NCBI GenBank assembly: GCA_050260415.1
Contig: JBLNCE010000150.1
Span: forward strand, 1 to 64,000
Length of the DNA stretch: 64,000 nucleotides
Direction: 5' to 3'
DNA from: JBLNCE01 sp050260415
Lineage (GTDB): Bacteria > Bacillota > UBA4882 > JAAYXC01
Positions 42,228-51,729 of the stretch are shown here, one piece after another (the stretch's first letter is position 1; each line of letters opens with the position of its first letter). The notes beneath the pieces are model-generated. The model ran no database searches, was not told the DNA's origin, and saw only the letters and a program-made list of their open reading frames with translations. Position numbers and translations under genes: made by a program.

Positions 42228-42421
42228 CGCTGACCTCATGCAATACCACCGAACTGGCCGAGCAGGTCTTCTGGCTCATGTATCGGAGCTGGGGATCGGG
42301 ACTCGGCCAACAGTTTTCCGAGGTTATGCGGATGCCTGTCAGGTGGCGCCTGCAGCTTTACGACCGCCTGATGGAGCGCCTCAACGATGAGGCGGAGGCA
42401 CTGAATGGGAAGGGGGGCTGA
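42191..42421 (+). CDS. -1 frame extension of tail chaperone (gpGT-like T domain)
   Basis: Seventy-six codons that have no upstream ATG, GTG or TTG between the previous in-frame stop and the overlap, so they are reachable only by -1 frameshifting from the chaperone. The peptide (TELAEQVFWLMYRSWGSGL, RWRLQLYDRLMERLNDEAEA) is protein-like and helical. The full fusion would be 314 residues. It ends 3 nt before the tape measure start, as in lambda G/GT. An internal ATG at 42279 lacks a ribosome site. Confidence 0.8.
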   Translation, partial: RTGEEAAAPGLLTLTSCNTTELAEQVFWLMYRSWGSGLGQQFSEVMRMPVRWRLQLYDRLMERLNDEAEALNGKGG

Positions 42422-42424
42422 GTT

Positions 42425-44995
42425 TTGGGACTGAACTACAGCATGATGGGTCTAGGCTTTCATTTTTTCGTCCAAGATGACGCCTCCCTAGGCCTCAACA
42501 AGATAGGACGCGAATTCGACAACGTGCAGGCCAAGGCGGAGGAGGCCTTCAATCACGCCAAGGCCGATTTGGATAAATTCGAGAAGAGCCTGGGCGCCTT
42601 GGGCGAACCCCGCGTGCAGGCGGCTCTTCGCGGTACCGGGATGGCCTTGATGGGGATCGGCACCGCCGGCCTGGCCGGGTTAGGCATGGCCGAACAGTCC
42701 TATGCTTCGTTCGAGCAAGAAATGCTCAATGCCCGTTCGGTCGCCCAATGGGCGGAACAGGACTACCAGCGCCTCAGCCGGTTCGCAATCAAGGTCGGCG
42801 CGGAGACGAAATTTACGGCCAGCCAGGCCGCGGCGGCCATCTATGAGATCAGCTCCGCCGGCGTCACGGCGGTCGAGGAGATCGAAAAACTCACCATGGG
42901 CGTGGCCGCATTCGCAGCAGCCGGCGGCACGGACATGCCCGAAGCCTCCCGCGCCATCGTCTCTGCAGTGAATGGCTTCCGCCTGCCCATGGAGAAGGCG
43001 ACTCACGTGGCCGACGTGCTCACAAAATCCGTGCAACTGAGCATGTTGCGCGCGGAGGAATTGCCCATCGCCGTGGGCAACATGGCCGGAATCGCCGGCC
43101 AGGTGGGGCAGTCGGTCGAGTCGGCCATGTCCGGCCTCATGGCGGCCAGAGCCGTGATCGGATCGGCCGAAGACGCGGCCACGTCTTACCGCGCGGCCAT
43201 GATGCACCTGATCGCGCCAACGAACGAGGCTTCGCGCATCCTTGATACGCTCGGCATCAGCCTCCGCGATCCGCAGGGCCGGATGCGGGCTTGGCCGGAG
43301 ATCATCGAGGAGTTCCAGGCATCCTTCGCCGCGGCCGGCCCCCTGATCGATCAGTTCAGGCAGTTTGCCGGCGCCAGCGGCGATGAGCTGAAGGCTCTGG
43401 CCGAGGCATACGGTATGTCAGGCACACAGATCGAAGGGCTGGTCACCGCGGCCAATCAGGGGACGCAGGCATTTCAGGACTACGTTATCGCCACCGTCTT
43501 CGGCCAGGATGGGATCCGGGCCGTGACGGCCGGCCTCAATGCGCAGACCGTGGCCATGGTCGGCGGCCGGGAGGTTGCTCTGACCGGCGCAGAGGCTCTG
43601 AAATACTGGCAGCAACAACTGGAGGCCAGCGGCGGCACCGCGCAGACGGCCGCCGAGGTGCAGATGTCCGGTCTGAAAGGCGCCATGGAGGAACTGAGCG
43701 GAAGTATTGAATCGGCGGGGCTGTCTTTGGCCGGCCCTTTGGCGGGACCCCTCAGGGGTGTGGCCAAATTGCTTACGTTCGTCACAAATATCGTCAATGG
43801 GCTGCCGAAGCCGTTACAGGCCGTGGCGTCCTGGTCGATCCTGCTCGGTTCCACCGGGCTGCTGGCTGGCGGCGGGCTCTTGATGTTCTTGAGCAAGGTC
43901 CCGGACATCAAACGGGGCTTGGCGATTACACAGGTCTTGCTCAAGGACGTGGCGAGCGGGGCTACGATCGCGCGGGCCAAAATGCTGGCGCACGCGGCGG
44001 CCATGGGTGTTGTTAAGGTTGCCACCGCGGCTTGGACCGGTGTGCAGTGGCTACTCAACGCCAGTCTCTGGGGTTGCCCGATCGTCTGGATCGTGGCAGG
44101 TATCGCGGCAGTGGTTGCCGCGGTCGTTTTGCTCGTGAAGAACTGGCAGAAGGTCGTCGCGGTTCTGACGGGCTGGTGGAACTGGATCAAGACCACCTGG
44201 GGCAAGATGCCCGGCTGGTTGAAGTACGTGGTCGGCGCGGTCCTAGTGGTGGTGATGCCCTTTATCGGGATACCGCTGCTGATCGCATTGCATTGGAAAC
44301 AAGTCTCCGGGTTCTTCAAGTGGCTTTGGGCTGGAATAGTCAGCGTGTTTCAGTCCGTGGTCGGGTTCTTCAAGCGATGGTGGACGGTCGTCCTCGCGGT
44401 GCTCTTTCCGTTTATCGGCCTCCCCATTCTCGTTATCAAGAATTGGAACAAGATCACGGCCTGGTTCCGCGGCCTGGGAACAACCATTGTGGAATCGATC
44501 AAATCGCTGCCGGAGTTGATCGGCGGGCTTTTGAAACGCGTCGTTGATGCCATCTTGGGCATTGGCAAGAAGCTTTTTGACGCCGGGAAGAAAGTCTTCG
44601 GCGGTTTATGGCAGGGAGTCAAGGACGCGCTTGGCATCCACTCGCCGAGTTACATCGAGCGTGCCATGTTCAACGTAGGCGACGCATCGCGCGGAACCCT
44701 GACGCAGCTCAAGCGCGACTTCGGGGAGATGAACCGGCTTTCCGCCAAGCCGTCCGTATCGTTCGTAGGCGGTCAGGTTATCGCCTTCCCGGCGCGTGTG
44801 GCGGCTTCTCCCGCGGCAAGCGCGACCGGAGGCAGATCCCCGCGGATTGCCAGGCCTGCTGCAGCAGATGCCCGCGGCGGTGGCGCCGTCCGGTCCACCG
44901 TCAGACAACCGGTGCAGCTCGTCCTGGACGGCCGGATTATCGCCGAAACGGTGCTAGAATTTGCGGAGGACCGGGATGACCGGGAGGTGAGCTGA
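42425..44995 (+). CDS. Tape measure protein
   Basis: An 856-residue tail length protein with a TP901-type core: TKFTASQAAAAIYEISSAGV, FAAAGGTDMPEASRAI and GNMAGIAGQVGQSVESAMSG. The C-terminal half has four or more hydrophobic segments (about residues 445-720) with FFKWLWAGIVSVFQSVVGFF-like repeats that enter the host membrane at injection. TTG start behind AAGGGGGG. Confidence 0.93.
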   Translation: MGLNYSMMGLGFHFFVQDDASLGLNKIGREFDNVQAKAEEAFNHAKADLDKFEKSLGALGEPRVQAALRGTGMALMGIGTAGLAGLGMAEQSYASFEQEMLNARSVAQWAEQDYQRLSRFAIKVGAETKFTASQAAAAIYEISSAGVTAVEEIEKLTMGVAAFAAAGGTDMPEASRAIVSAVNGFRLPMEKATHVADVLTKSVQLSMLRAEELPIAVGNMAGIAGQVGQSVESAMSGLMAARAVIGSAEDAATSYRAAMMHLIAPTNEASRILDTLGISLRDPQGRMRAWPEIIEEFQASFAAAGPLIDQFRQFAGASGDELKALAEAYGMSGTQIEGLVTAANQGTQAFQDYVIATVFGQDGIRAVTAGLNAQTVAMVGGREVALTGAEALKYWQQQLEASGGTAQTAAEVQMSGLKGAMEELSGSIESAGLSLAGPLAGPLRGVAKLLTFVTNIVNGLPKPLQAVASWSILLGSTGLLAGGGLLMFLSKVPDIKRGLAITQVLLKDVASGATIARAKMLAHAAAMGVVKVATAAWTGVQWLLNASLWGCPIVWIVAGIAAVVAAVVLLVKNWQKVVAVLTGWWNWIKTTWGKMPGWLKYVVGAVLVVVMPFIGIPLLIALHWKQVSGFFKWLWAGIVSVFQSVVGFFKRWWTVVLAVLFPFIGLPILVIKNWNKITAWFRGLGTTIVESIKSLPELIGGLLKRVVDAILGIGKKLFDAGKKVFGGLWQGVKDALGIHSPSYIERAMFNVGDASRGTLTQLKRDFGEMNRLSAKPSVSFVGGQVIAFPARVAASPAASATGGRSPRIARPAAADARGGGAVRSTVRQPVQLVLDGRIIAETVLEFAEDRDDREVS

Positions 44996-45693
44996 TGCCG
45001 TCGCACCCATATGGGATCGACCCGAATCTGACCGGGTCTCATGCATATGGAGTAGACACCAAACTGGACCCTGCAAAGGCATATGGCGGCGCGTTGCGTC
45101 CCGTGCTTGAGGGCCAGGGAGCGGCCGCGACCCAGGCGACTCCGTTTGCTGCGCCCGCGCGGGCATCGCTCACCCGGATCGACACCGGGGAATCCGTGAC
45201 GCTATTGGCCAATCCTCACGCTCTGAATGACAGCAAGGCGGCGGAATACGATAGGCCTGAAGTGTCCAAGGCGGTCGCCCCACCGTTCAAGTTCAAGTTC
45301 GGAGGCTCCCGCGACATTACGTTCGCCTTCCGCCTGATCGCCCGGGGCAACGTGGATGAGATCGAACAACAGATCAATACCTTACGCAGTTTCACATTAC
45401 CGGCCGGGCCGGCAAAGGATCCGCCCGTCGTAATGTTCGTCGCGGGCCAACTACAGGAGAAGGTTCGTGTCATGGAGATCCGTTCGACTGTTGATGCATG
45501 GACCCCCGCTTTGCGGCCGCGCGATGTCATGGTCGAGGTTACCCTATCAGTGGACTACGGCGTCAAACTGCCCGCACAACCAAAGCCCGCGGCCAAGAAA
45601 GTCGAGGTCGGCCGGCAGCAAGTACGGGATCGAAGCAAGACGCAGCAGCCTCCGGCGACGCCGGCACAGCGCGCATTCCCGGGATCCTGGTAG
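44995..45693 (+). CDS. CIS-tube/baseplate hub adaptor protein
   Basis: A 232-residue protein. FKFKFGGSRDITFAFRL, EQQINTLRSF and PPVVMFVAG match the contractile injection system tube-initiator family (XkdP-like position). The first 35 residues contain three YG-motif repeats (HPYGID, HAYGVD, KAYGGA) of unknown role. Overlaps the tape measure stop by 1 nt. Confidence 0.7.
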   Translation: MPSHPYGIDPNLTGSHAYGVDTKLDPAKAYGGALRPVLEGQGAAATQATPFAAPARASLTRIDTGESVTLLANPHALNDSKAAEYDRPEVSKAVAPPFKFKFGGSRDITFAFRLIARGNVDEIEQQINTLRSFTLPAGPAKDPPVVMFVAGQLQEKVRVMEIRSTVDAWTPALRPRDVMVEVTLSVDYGVKLPAQPKPAAKKVEVGRQQVRDRSKTQQPPATPAQRAFPGSW

Positions 45694-45711
45694 ATCGAGT
45701 GGGGTGATAGC

Positions 45712-45930
45712 ATGTTGCACCGGCCGGAGCTTTACGGGCGCGGCTCTCAATACATCGTCGAGGCCGAAGATTCGCTGTGTAGCTTGGCCAACCGTTACTA
45801 CGGCAACCCACATCTCTGGTGGGCCATCGCATCGGCGAACGGGATCAGCGATCCGACCATCGAACCGGAGCCAGGGTCTGTGATCCTCATCCCTGACTAC
45901 ACGGACGTGCTGAAGGTGATCGCGCAATGA
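45712..45930 (+). CDS. LysM-type tail protein (gpX-like)
   Basis: A 72-residue LysM protein: GRGSQYIVEAEDSLCSLANR, then YYGNPHLWWAIASANGI and IEPGS-like PEPGSVILIP. It links baseplate hub parts (tail X/gp53-like). Overlaps the next gene by ATGA. Confidence 0.83.
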   Translation: MLHRPELYGRGSQYIVEAEDSLCSLANRYYGNPHLWWAIASANGISDPTIEPEPGSVILIPDYTDVLKVIAQ

Positions 45931-46733
45931 TTACGGTCGAGGGAATCACCGCCGATCCCGTCAAGGTCATCTGGGAGACCGATCTGCACTTGATCGCCTC
46001 CCTGCAAATCGTTTATCCGGGAGACGCCGAGGTGCCGTTGGCCACGGGGCAGGCAATGCCGGAAGTCTCCTTTGGAGAGCCGGGGAACCTGCAGAAACTG
46101 GCCGGTTACCTGGTTCACCGAACGCGGGCCAAGGAACAACTCGTCGTCATCGCCCACGAATTCGGCGGGGCCTGGCGGGATCGGAATCGAGCCCTGTGGT
46201 CCGGCCCGCGAGCGGAAGCCCTGCGCCAGGTTCTGGCCCGGCACGGAGAGCGCGCCGCGCAGATCGCCGCACCCGGTGGGCAAAAGCTTTATACGCAACA
46301 CGAATCCGATATCGCCTTCCTGTACCGCCTGGCGGGCAATATCCCGATCTGGCGAGACGAGCAGGGTCGCGTCAATGTGGCGGCGCCATCCCGAATCGAG
46401 GTACGGGACATCATCGAGTACGCGCCCGCGGCCGCGCCTGCACGGCGATATGTGGCCGCCGGCATCACGCCGGACGGCAAGGCATTCGAGATCGCAGTCG
46501 GGTCAGGGCTGACGGTGCGGGTAACCGAGGCCTTCCACACGCCGGCAGAGGCTAAGGATCACCTGGAACGGTTGCACCAGGCCGAGGCTCGCGGCAGGCT
46601 CGTGGCCATGGGGCAGGCGGGGATCAGGGCCGGCTGTACGGTTGTTCTGTCGACCGGCCAGGAGCATCTGGTCATCCGAGCCACACATGAGGTGGTGGGC
46701 GCTGCATGGACAGTCATCTGCTCCCTGGCGTAA
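45927..46733 (+). CDS. Baseplate hub protein (gpD/gp27-like)
   Basis: A 268-residue late-control-D-type hub protein. HESDIAFLYRLAGNIPIWRD is the family block seen in gpD and VgrG hubs; RYVAAGITPDGKAFEIAVGS follows in the second domain. Forms the ring that holds the spike. Confidence 0.8.
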   Translation: MITVEGITADPVKVIWETDLHLIASLQIVYPGDAEVPLATGQAMPEVSFGEPGNLQKLAGYLVHRTRAKEQLVVIAHEFGGAWRDRNRALWSGPRAEALRQVLARHGERAAQIAAPGGQKLYTQHESDIAFLYRLAGNIPIWRDEQGRVNVAAPSRIEVRDIIEYAPAAAPARRYVAAGITPDGKAFEIAVGSGLTVRVTEAFHTPAEAKDHLERLHQAEARGRLVAMGQAGIRAGCTVVLSTGQEHLVIRATHEVVGAAWTVICSLA

Positions 46734-47206
46734 AGCCCAAGTTGTTCGGCAAATACCGCGGCATCGTGGCCGTAGGTAAAGATCCAACAGGCAAGGGCCG
46801 GATCAAGGTAAAGATCCCGGCCCTGTTTGGTTTCAAAATCATGGACGCCTGGGCCTATCCGGTCCTGCCACCGCAGTTCGTCGGCGTTGATGTCGGGGAG
46901 ACCGGCAAGTTGCAGTTTGATTGGCACGATGCCTCACTCAATGCACCGTCCATGGACTCGCCATCACTCAACGGCGTCGCGCAGGCCGGCGCTCAGGTAG
47001 TGCCCGGGACGATCAGCGCGTCAACGGCTACAGCATCGTCGCTGACCGCAGAGCCCGGCAATGCGGGGACGTTCGTCCGCAAGAAGTTGCCATCGATTAT
47101 CCCGGTCGAACCAGCCTCATGGGAGATCCCCGTGGGTACCGGCGTCTGGGTCGAGTTCGAGGCCGGGGATCCGGACAAGCCGATCTGGGTCGGGTTCTGG
47201 AAGTAA
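46706..47206 (+). CDS. Baseplate spike protein (gpV/gp5 OB-fold)
   Basis: A 166-residue protein with an N-terminal OB-fold: GKYRGIVAVGKDPTGKGRIK and a later PVGTGVWVEFEAGDPDKPIW. An insertion rich in Ser, Thr and Ala (about residues 75-125) separates the two halves. Builds the central spike. Overlaps the hub gene by 28 nt. Confidence 0.82.
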   Translation: MDSHLLPGVKPKLFGKYRGIVAVGKDPTGKGRIKVKIPALFGFKIMDAWAYPVLPPQFVGVDVGETGKLQFDWHDASLNAPSMDSPSLNGVAQAGAQVVPGTISASTATASSLTAEPGNAGTFVRKKLPSIIPVEPASWEIPVGTGVWVEFEAGDPDKPIWVGFWK

Positions 47207-47222
47207 AGTAGGGGGTGAGCGC

Positions 47223-47597
47223 GTGCTGTTCCCGCTATTACACAACGGTGATGGCGCGTTCGCCTGGCCGGCGACGGAGATCGAGGAGATCGCGGCCACG
47301 ATCCGGGTGATCCTGACGGTCATACCAGGCCAACACCAGCGTCTGCCCGACTTCGGCAACCACGCGGCGCTGCTCTTGTTCAGGAACCCGGGGCCGGGCC
47401 TGGAAGAGCGGATCTCGGCGTTGATCAAGTTCGACATCGAGACCTGGGAGCCGCGGGCGCAGGTGGATTCGGTCGTCTCGGTCTACGACGATACGACGGC
47501 CAGCTATTACGTGGAGATCACCTGGTCGCCGAAGATATCCCCGGCCAACACACAACAGCGGATGTCTATCAGCCTCAGCCCTGAGGGGGTGTCCTGA
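47223..47597 (+). CDS. Baseplate wedge protein (gpW/gp25-like)
   Basis: A 124-residue GPW/gp25 family protein. IRVILTVIPGQHQRLPDFG and ISALIKFDIETWEPRAQVDS are the diagnostic blocks. GTG start behind GGGGGTGAGCGC. Ends in TGATG with the next gene. Confidence 0.9.
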   Translation: MLFPLLHNGDGAFAWPATEIEEIAATIRVILTVIPGQHQRLPDFGNHAALLLFRNPGPGLEERISALIKFDIETWEPRAQVDSVVSVYDDTTASYYVEITWSPKISPANTQQRMSISLSPEGVS

Positions 47598-48997
47598 TGG
47601 CCCGGACTTATACTGAGATTGCTACCGAATTACGACAGCGCGCCCGGCAACGCTGGCCGGCCTGGAATATGACCGCCGAGCACGTGGGCAATGTCATCCT
47701 GGATGGCGTTGCCGATGTGGTTGAGAAGAAGGAGTACGAGCAAGACGAACTCCTCGACAATGTAATGCCGGATACTACCTCGAGTTACGCCCGGCTGCTG
47801 CAATGGTCGCGTCTGCTCGGATATCCTGTCGCCTCGGCGGCGCCGGCTGAGGTTGAGCTGACGTTCTCCGTCGCCTCGGCAGCGCCGCTTGCCATCACAA
47901 TCCCGGCGGGGACAAAAGTCACCACGGCTGGCCCGGATCCCATCGTTTTTACCACTCTGGCGACCGTCCAGATCGCGGTCGGGCAGACGCAGGTCACCGT
48001 GGCCGCGCGGCAAGTCGAAGAACATTCCGAATCTCATACTGCGACGGGCGAACCGAACCAGACGTACAGCACGCTCCAGGGGCCGGTCTGGCTGGACAGC
48101 CTGCGCGTCTCCGTGGCCGGCGTCGAATGGGCGCTCGTGAACGACCTATTGGAGAGCGGCAACGCCGATCAGCACTATATGGCCGAGATCCAGGAGGACG
48201 GCAGAGTCTGGGTTGAGTTTGGCAACGGCTTACGGGGCATGGCCCCCGGCGCAGGTATCCAGATCGAGATCGCCTATCAGGCGACGCGCGGTGCGGTCGG
48301 CAACGTCGTGGCCGGCGCGCTGACCGTGATCGATTCGCCACTCTACGACGCCGCCGGATACCTGGCGGATGTCTCGGTGGTCAATGTCGAGGACGCCACA
48401 GGCGGTCAGGACCAAGAGGACATGAACCACGTGCGTGACTCCCTGCCGCGCTGGGTCGTGACCAGCCGCCGCTGCGTGACCCCGACCGACTTCGAGGCGG
48501 CGGCCGAGTCCGTTGTCGGCGTGCTACGCGCGAAGGCGATGAATCACGATGACGACGCCAGTATCCCGAGCTTGACCATCCTGCTTTACGTGCTGCCGGA
48601 AGGCGGCGGCGCCCCCGGCCAGGCGCTCCTGGATGCGGTCACAGAGGAGTGCACGGTCAACCGTCCCAGGATCGCTACTCTGGTCCTGGACGTCCAGGCA
48701 GTTAAATACAAGACGGCCAATGTCACCGTGCAGGTGACCAAGGAGGCCGGCTACGAGAACGCCGCGGTCCAGGCTGCCGTGGAGGCTGCAATAGATGCCT
48801 TCTTCGATTTTGCAAGGCTGGAGAACGAGGCCTATGCAATCAACTGGGGCAAGCCCATCTACCGAGCGAAACTGACGGCTTGGCTCACAAGCGTCCCCGG
48901 CGTGGCCAATGTGGACCTGACGGAGCCGGCGGCGGATGTGATCCCCGCAGCAGATGAGATCCCCGCACTTGGGACGGTGAGCGTCAATGTTATCTAA
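47597..48997 (+). CDS. Baseplate J-like wedge protein
   Basis: A 466-residue gpJ/gp6-type wedge protein. PAGTKVTTAG, VEFGNGLRGMAPGAGIQIEI and NHVRDSLPRWVVTSRRCVTP with DFEAAAESV are characteristic. It carries the tail fibre attachment through the next protein. Confidence 0.93.
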   Translation: MARTYTEIATELRQRARQRWPAWNMTAEHVGNVILDGVADVVEKKEYEQDELLDNVMPDTTSSYARLLQWSRLLGYPVASAAPAEVELTFSVASAAPLAITIPAGTKVTTAGPDPIVFTTLATVQIAVGQTQVTVAARQVEEHSESHTATGEPNQTYSTLQGPVWLDSLRVSVAGVEWALVNDLLESGNADQHYMAEIQEDGRVWVEFGNGLRGMAPGAGIQIEIAYQATRGAVGNVVAGALTVIDSPLYDAAGYLADVSVVNVEDATGGQDQEDMNHVRDSLPRWVVTSRRCVTPTDFEAAAESVVGVLRAKAMNHDDDASIPSLTILLYVLPEGGGAPGQALLDAVTEECTVNRPRIATLVLDVQAVKYKTANVTVQVTKEAGYENAAVQAAVEAAIDAFFDFARLENEAYAINWGKPIYRAKLTAWLTSVPGVANVDLTEPAADVIPAADEIPALGTVSVNVI

Positions 48998-51647
48998 GTA
49001 CGGCATCCGGAAGACTCTGCAATTCAAGGCCTGGGAACAAGCTTATGCCACGGATCTCGACCCGGCCGGGTTCGCGAGGCCGGACCGGTACCTGCACCTG
49101 GCCCATGATATAAGTGCGCAGTTTTCGCGGCCGTCTACGGCGTGTGAACCGCAGGTGGGGGTTGGTGTTGTACGGTATAGGCCAGGGCCGTGGGCGGGAA
49201 GTCTGGCGGCCGTGACGGAGGAAGGCACTACGAACCTTCTTACGGCTAATCAGGCAAGCGTGGAGACGAATACAGCAGGATTTGTCCCGGTGTTGGGAGC
49301 AACTATCTCTAGGGACGTGACCGAATATTGGCATGGGGCCGCAAGCCTGAAAGTAATTACACCTGGAGCTGTACAAAATGAAGGGGTTTACGCTGATAAC
49401 ACGGCAGTATCAGCGACAACTGTTTATACCGGAAGCGCACATGTGAAGGCTCCTGCTGGGGCTGTTCTACACATTCAACTATCCGACGGAATAGATTTCG
49501 CTACTACGAAAGTGTTCACGGCAACTGGTAGTTGGCAAAGAGTTAGTGTTACCCATACAACTGACGCGCATACCAGTTTAAGGCTCTATATTAGAACTAA
49601 TACCACTGTCCAAGCCATCACCTTCTACGTCGACGGCCTGGATATTCGCCAAGCGGCTTACCCTACTTCCTGGCATCCCCCCGGCACCTCCCGCGCCGCC
49701 GAACGGGTCTGGGTGCCGACATACGTTGCGGACGCGATTAACCCGACGAACCTGGTATCGGCTGACGTAAGCACGTGTGCGAATGGAATAACTGGTCTTG
49801 CGTCAGTTAACGACGCGTTTACATTATCCTGGGATCAAACAACGGGATGGGACGACAGCAAGAGCTGTAAAGCGGTTAGCAATATAACAGGCACAGCGAC
49901 GATTAACAATGCCGCCTCGACCGGTCGTATATCGGTGGCGCCTGGGCAAAAATTGCGCGCCCAGGTGCGAATAAAAGGGCAAACGGCTCCTGGGCGGACT
50001 GCGACTATAAGGATCGAATGGCGAAAAGCTGACGGATCATACCTGTCATATGGAGGGCTGAGTTCAGCAATCGATATTAGCTCGGGCAATTGGACGTTGT
50101 TATCGTCAGGAGAGGCAATTGCACCAGAAGGGGCAGTTTACGCGAATATATCTGTGTATGTACTTAATGCTCAGCTAGGGGAAACCGTCTGGTGGGACGG
50201 CGCGATGATGTACCGATCTGAGTACGGTGTGCGAAGCTACGTCCCGTCTGGATGTAGGCAGATTCTGAACGCCGTAACGGGGTCACTGGAAATCATGGTA
50301 AACGTGACTCCTGAGCTAAAGCGACAGATCCAGGTGCCTTCATTACAATATCCACGTGTTTTTAACGTAACGAGGGTTGGCAATGATTTGTATGCATTTG
50401 CGATGTGGCATAATCCGACTGTGGCTAGTTTCAGAGTAGCTACTAGAGACGATGCTGGCAACATGGCTGACGGGATCATTGATGACGCGCTACTGCCTGA
50501 CGGTTATCACAGGCTACGGTTTACTTGGTCAGAAACTGTGCTAAAAGTATTCATTGACGAGGTTCCGGTGCCTGTACTGACAATAAACGGTCATCGCTTG
50601 CCGTCTGCGCTCGCGGAAAGGTTTGACGTGCTCAGCGAACGCGGGTTGAATTATTTCGGCAACACGACAGCTTGTGACCTACGGTTTAGCAGCGTAGATC
50701 GGTCAGCGGAAACGCCACCGTCCATGATGGGGCCTTTGCCAGTGGACGCCAACACTACGCTCCTATGCCCGCTAAACGGCGACCTTGAAAACAAAGCCCA
50801 TCACGTCGCCTCCGGTTCCTACGTCGCCCTGCTCGACGCGGGCACACCCAAGACGATCTGGAGAGATCTCCGGCTGTCCGGGCAAGATCTTGGCACGGTC
50901 GCGATCAAGACCCGTATCTCCGAAGATGGCGAGAATTGGACTGCCCAGGTGGACGGCGTGGCCGGCGGCGCGGGGCATCTCCTGGAAGCGACGTTGACGC
51001 TCACACCCCAAAGCGGGCAGATCATCAGTCCCACGGTCGATGTACTGTTTGTGGACTATCTTATCCCAGCGCGCAGCCTCCCCATCCCGCTCAAAGATTT
51101 CGATCCGGAATTGGCTCTGCTCTGTGAGGTCATCGGGGAGGGATTGGCCGATCTGCAGCCTGGGCAGGCACTTGACGGGCTCCTGTCCGTGTCCAGCATG
51201 TCCGACGCGCAGGTCGCCCGATGGCTCAAGATCCTCGGGTGGAAACAGCGATGGCTGACGGACAAGCGCCGGCTGCTCAAGGCGCTCCTGACGCTCTACC
51301 GGCATGGCGGCACGGTGCCGGGCCTGGTCAACGGGATCAAGCATTTTATTGGGCTTAACGTGGTCAAGGTCTGGGAGGCGTGGCCCGAGGCATACGCCCT
51401 GAGCCAGACGCTGACCGACGAGGAGAAGCGCGAGATCGTAGTCTACATATCCAACCACCCCTATGGCGAGAACACCCTGGCCATGGTACCCTATGCTCAG
51501 CAGGTGGTGGATCTGCTAAAGCCGGCCCATGCACATGCGGTGGCAACGGTGCATAGGAACAAGGTACAGGACATTGGTCACGTCCTGATAACCGACTCGC
51601 GCATTTACCGACAAACCGTGCAGTACGTGACGTATCTTCCCCTGTAA
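48987..51647 (+). CDS. Tail protein I fused to carbohydrate-binding modules
   Basis: An 886-residue chimera. The C-terminal 180 residues (from DFDPELALLCEVIGEGLADL through WKQRWLTDKRRLLKALLTLY) are a P2-gpI-type baseplate protein. Ahead of it are two CBM-like beta sandwiches (about residues 100-225 and 255-420) and a LamG-like domain (about 430-530). These probably bind cell-surface glycans. The inner part, about 49230-50760, is visibly more AT-rich than both flanks, suggesting modular exchange. ATG overlapping the J gene by 11 nt. Confidence 0.8.
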   Translation: MLSKYGIRKTLQFKAWEQAYATDLDPAGFARPDRYLHLAHDISAQFSRPSTACEPQVGVGVVRYRPGPWAGSLAAVTEEGTTNLLTANQASVETNTAGFVPVLGATISRDVTEYWHGAASLKVITPGAVQNEGVYADNTAVSATTVYTGSAHVKAPAGAVLHIQLSDGIDFATTKVFTATGSWQRVSVTHTTDAHTSLRLYIRTNTTVQAITFYVDGLDIRQAAYPTSWHPPGTSRAAERVWVPTYVADAINPTNLVSADVSTCANGITGLASVNDAFTLSWDQTTGWDDSKSCKAVSNITGTATINNAASTGRISVAPGQKLRAQVRIKGQTAPGRTATIRIEWRKADGSYLSYGGLSSAIDISSGNWTLLSSGEAIAPEGAVYANISVYVLNAQLGETVWWDGAMMYRSEYGVRSYVPSGCRQILNAVTGSLEIMVNVTPELKRQIQVPSLQYPRVFNVTRVGNDLYAFAMWHNPTVASFRVATRDDAGNMADGIIDDALLPDGYHRLRFTWSETVLKVFIDEVPVPVLTINGHRLPSALAERFDVLSERGLNYFGNTTACDLRFSSVDRSAETPPSMMGPLPVDANTTLLCPLNGDLENKAHHVASGSYVALLDAGTPKTIWRDLRLSGQDLGTVAIKTRISEDGENWTAQVDGVAGGAGHLLEATLTLTPQSGQIISPTVDVLFVDYLIPARSLPIPLKDFDPELALLCEVIGEGLADLQPGQALDGLLSVSSMSDAQVARWLKILGWKQRWLTDKRRLLKALLTLYRHGGTVPGLVNGIKHFIGLNVVKVWEAWPEAYALSQTLTDEEKREIVVYISNHPYGENTLAMVPYAQQVVDLLKPAHAHAVATVHRNKVQDIGHVLITDSRIYRQTVQYVTYLPL

Positions 51648-51676
51648 CTCTGTCGGCGGGGGAAAGACAAGTGAGA

Positions 51677-51703
51677 GGCCCGGGCATTAGCGCCGGGCCT
51701 TTT
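51677..51703 (+). terminator. Terminator before tail fibre gene
   Basis: Stem GGCCCGG/CCGGGCC with a 9-nt loop and TTTT. It separates the baseplate genes from the fibre gene. Confidence 0.75.
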
Positions 51704-51729
51704 CATGTCCGAATACTGGAGGCGATCGC

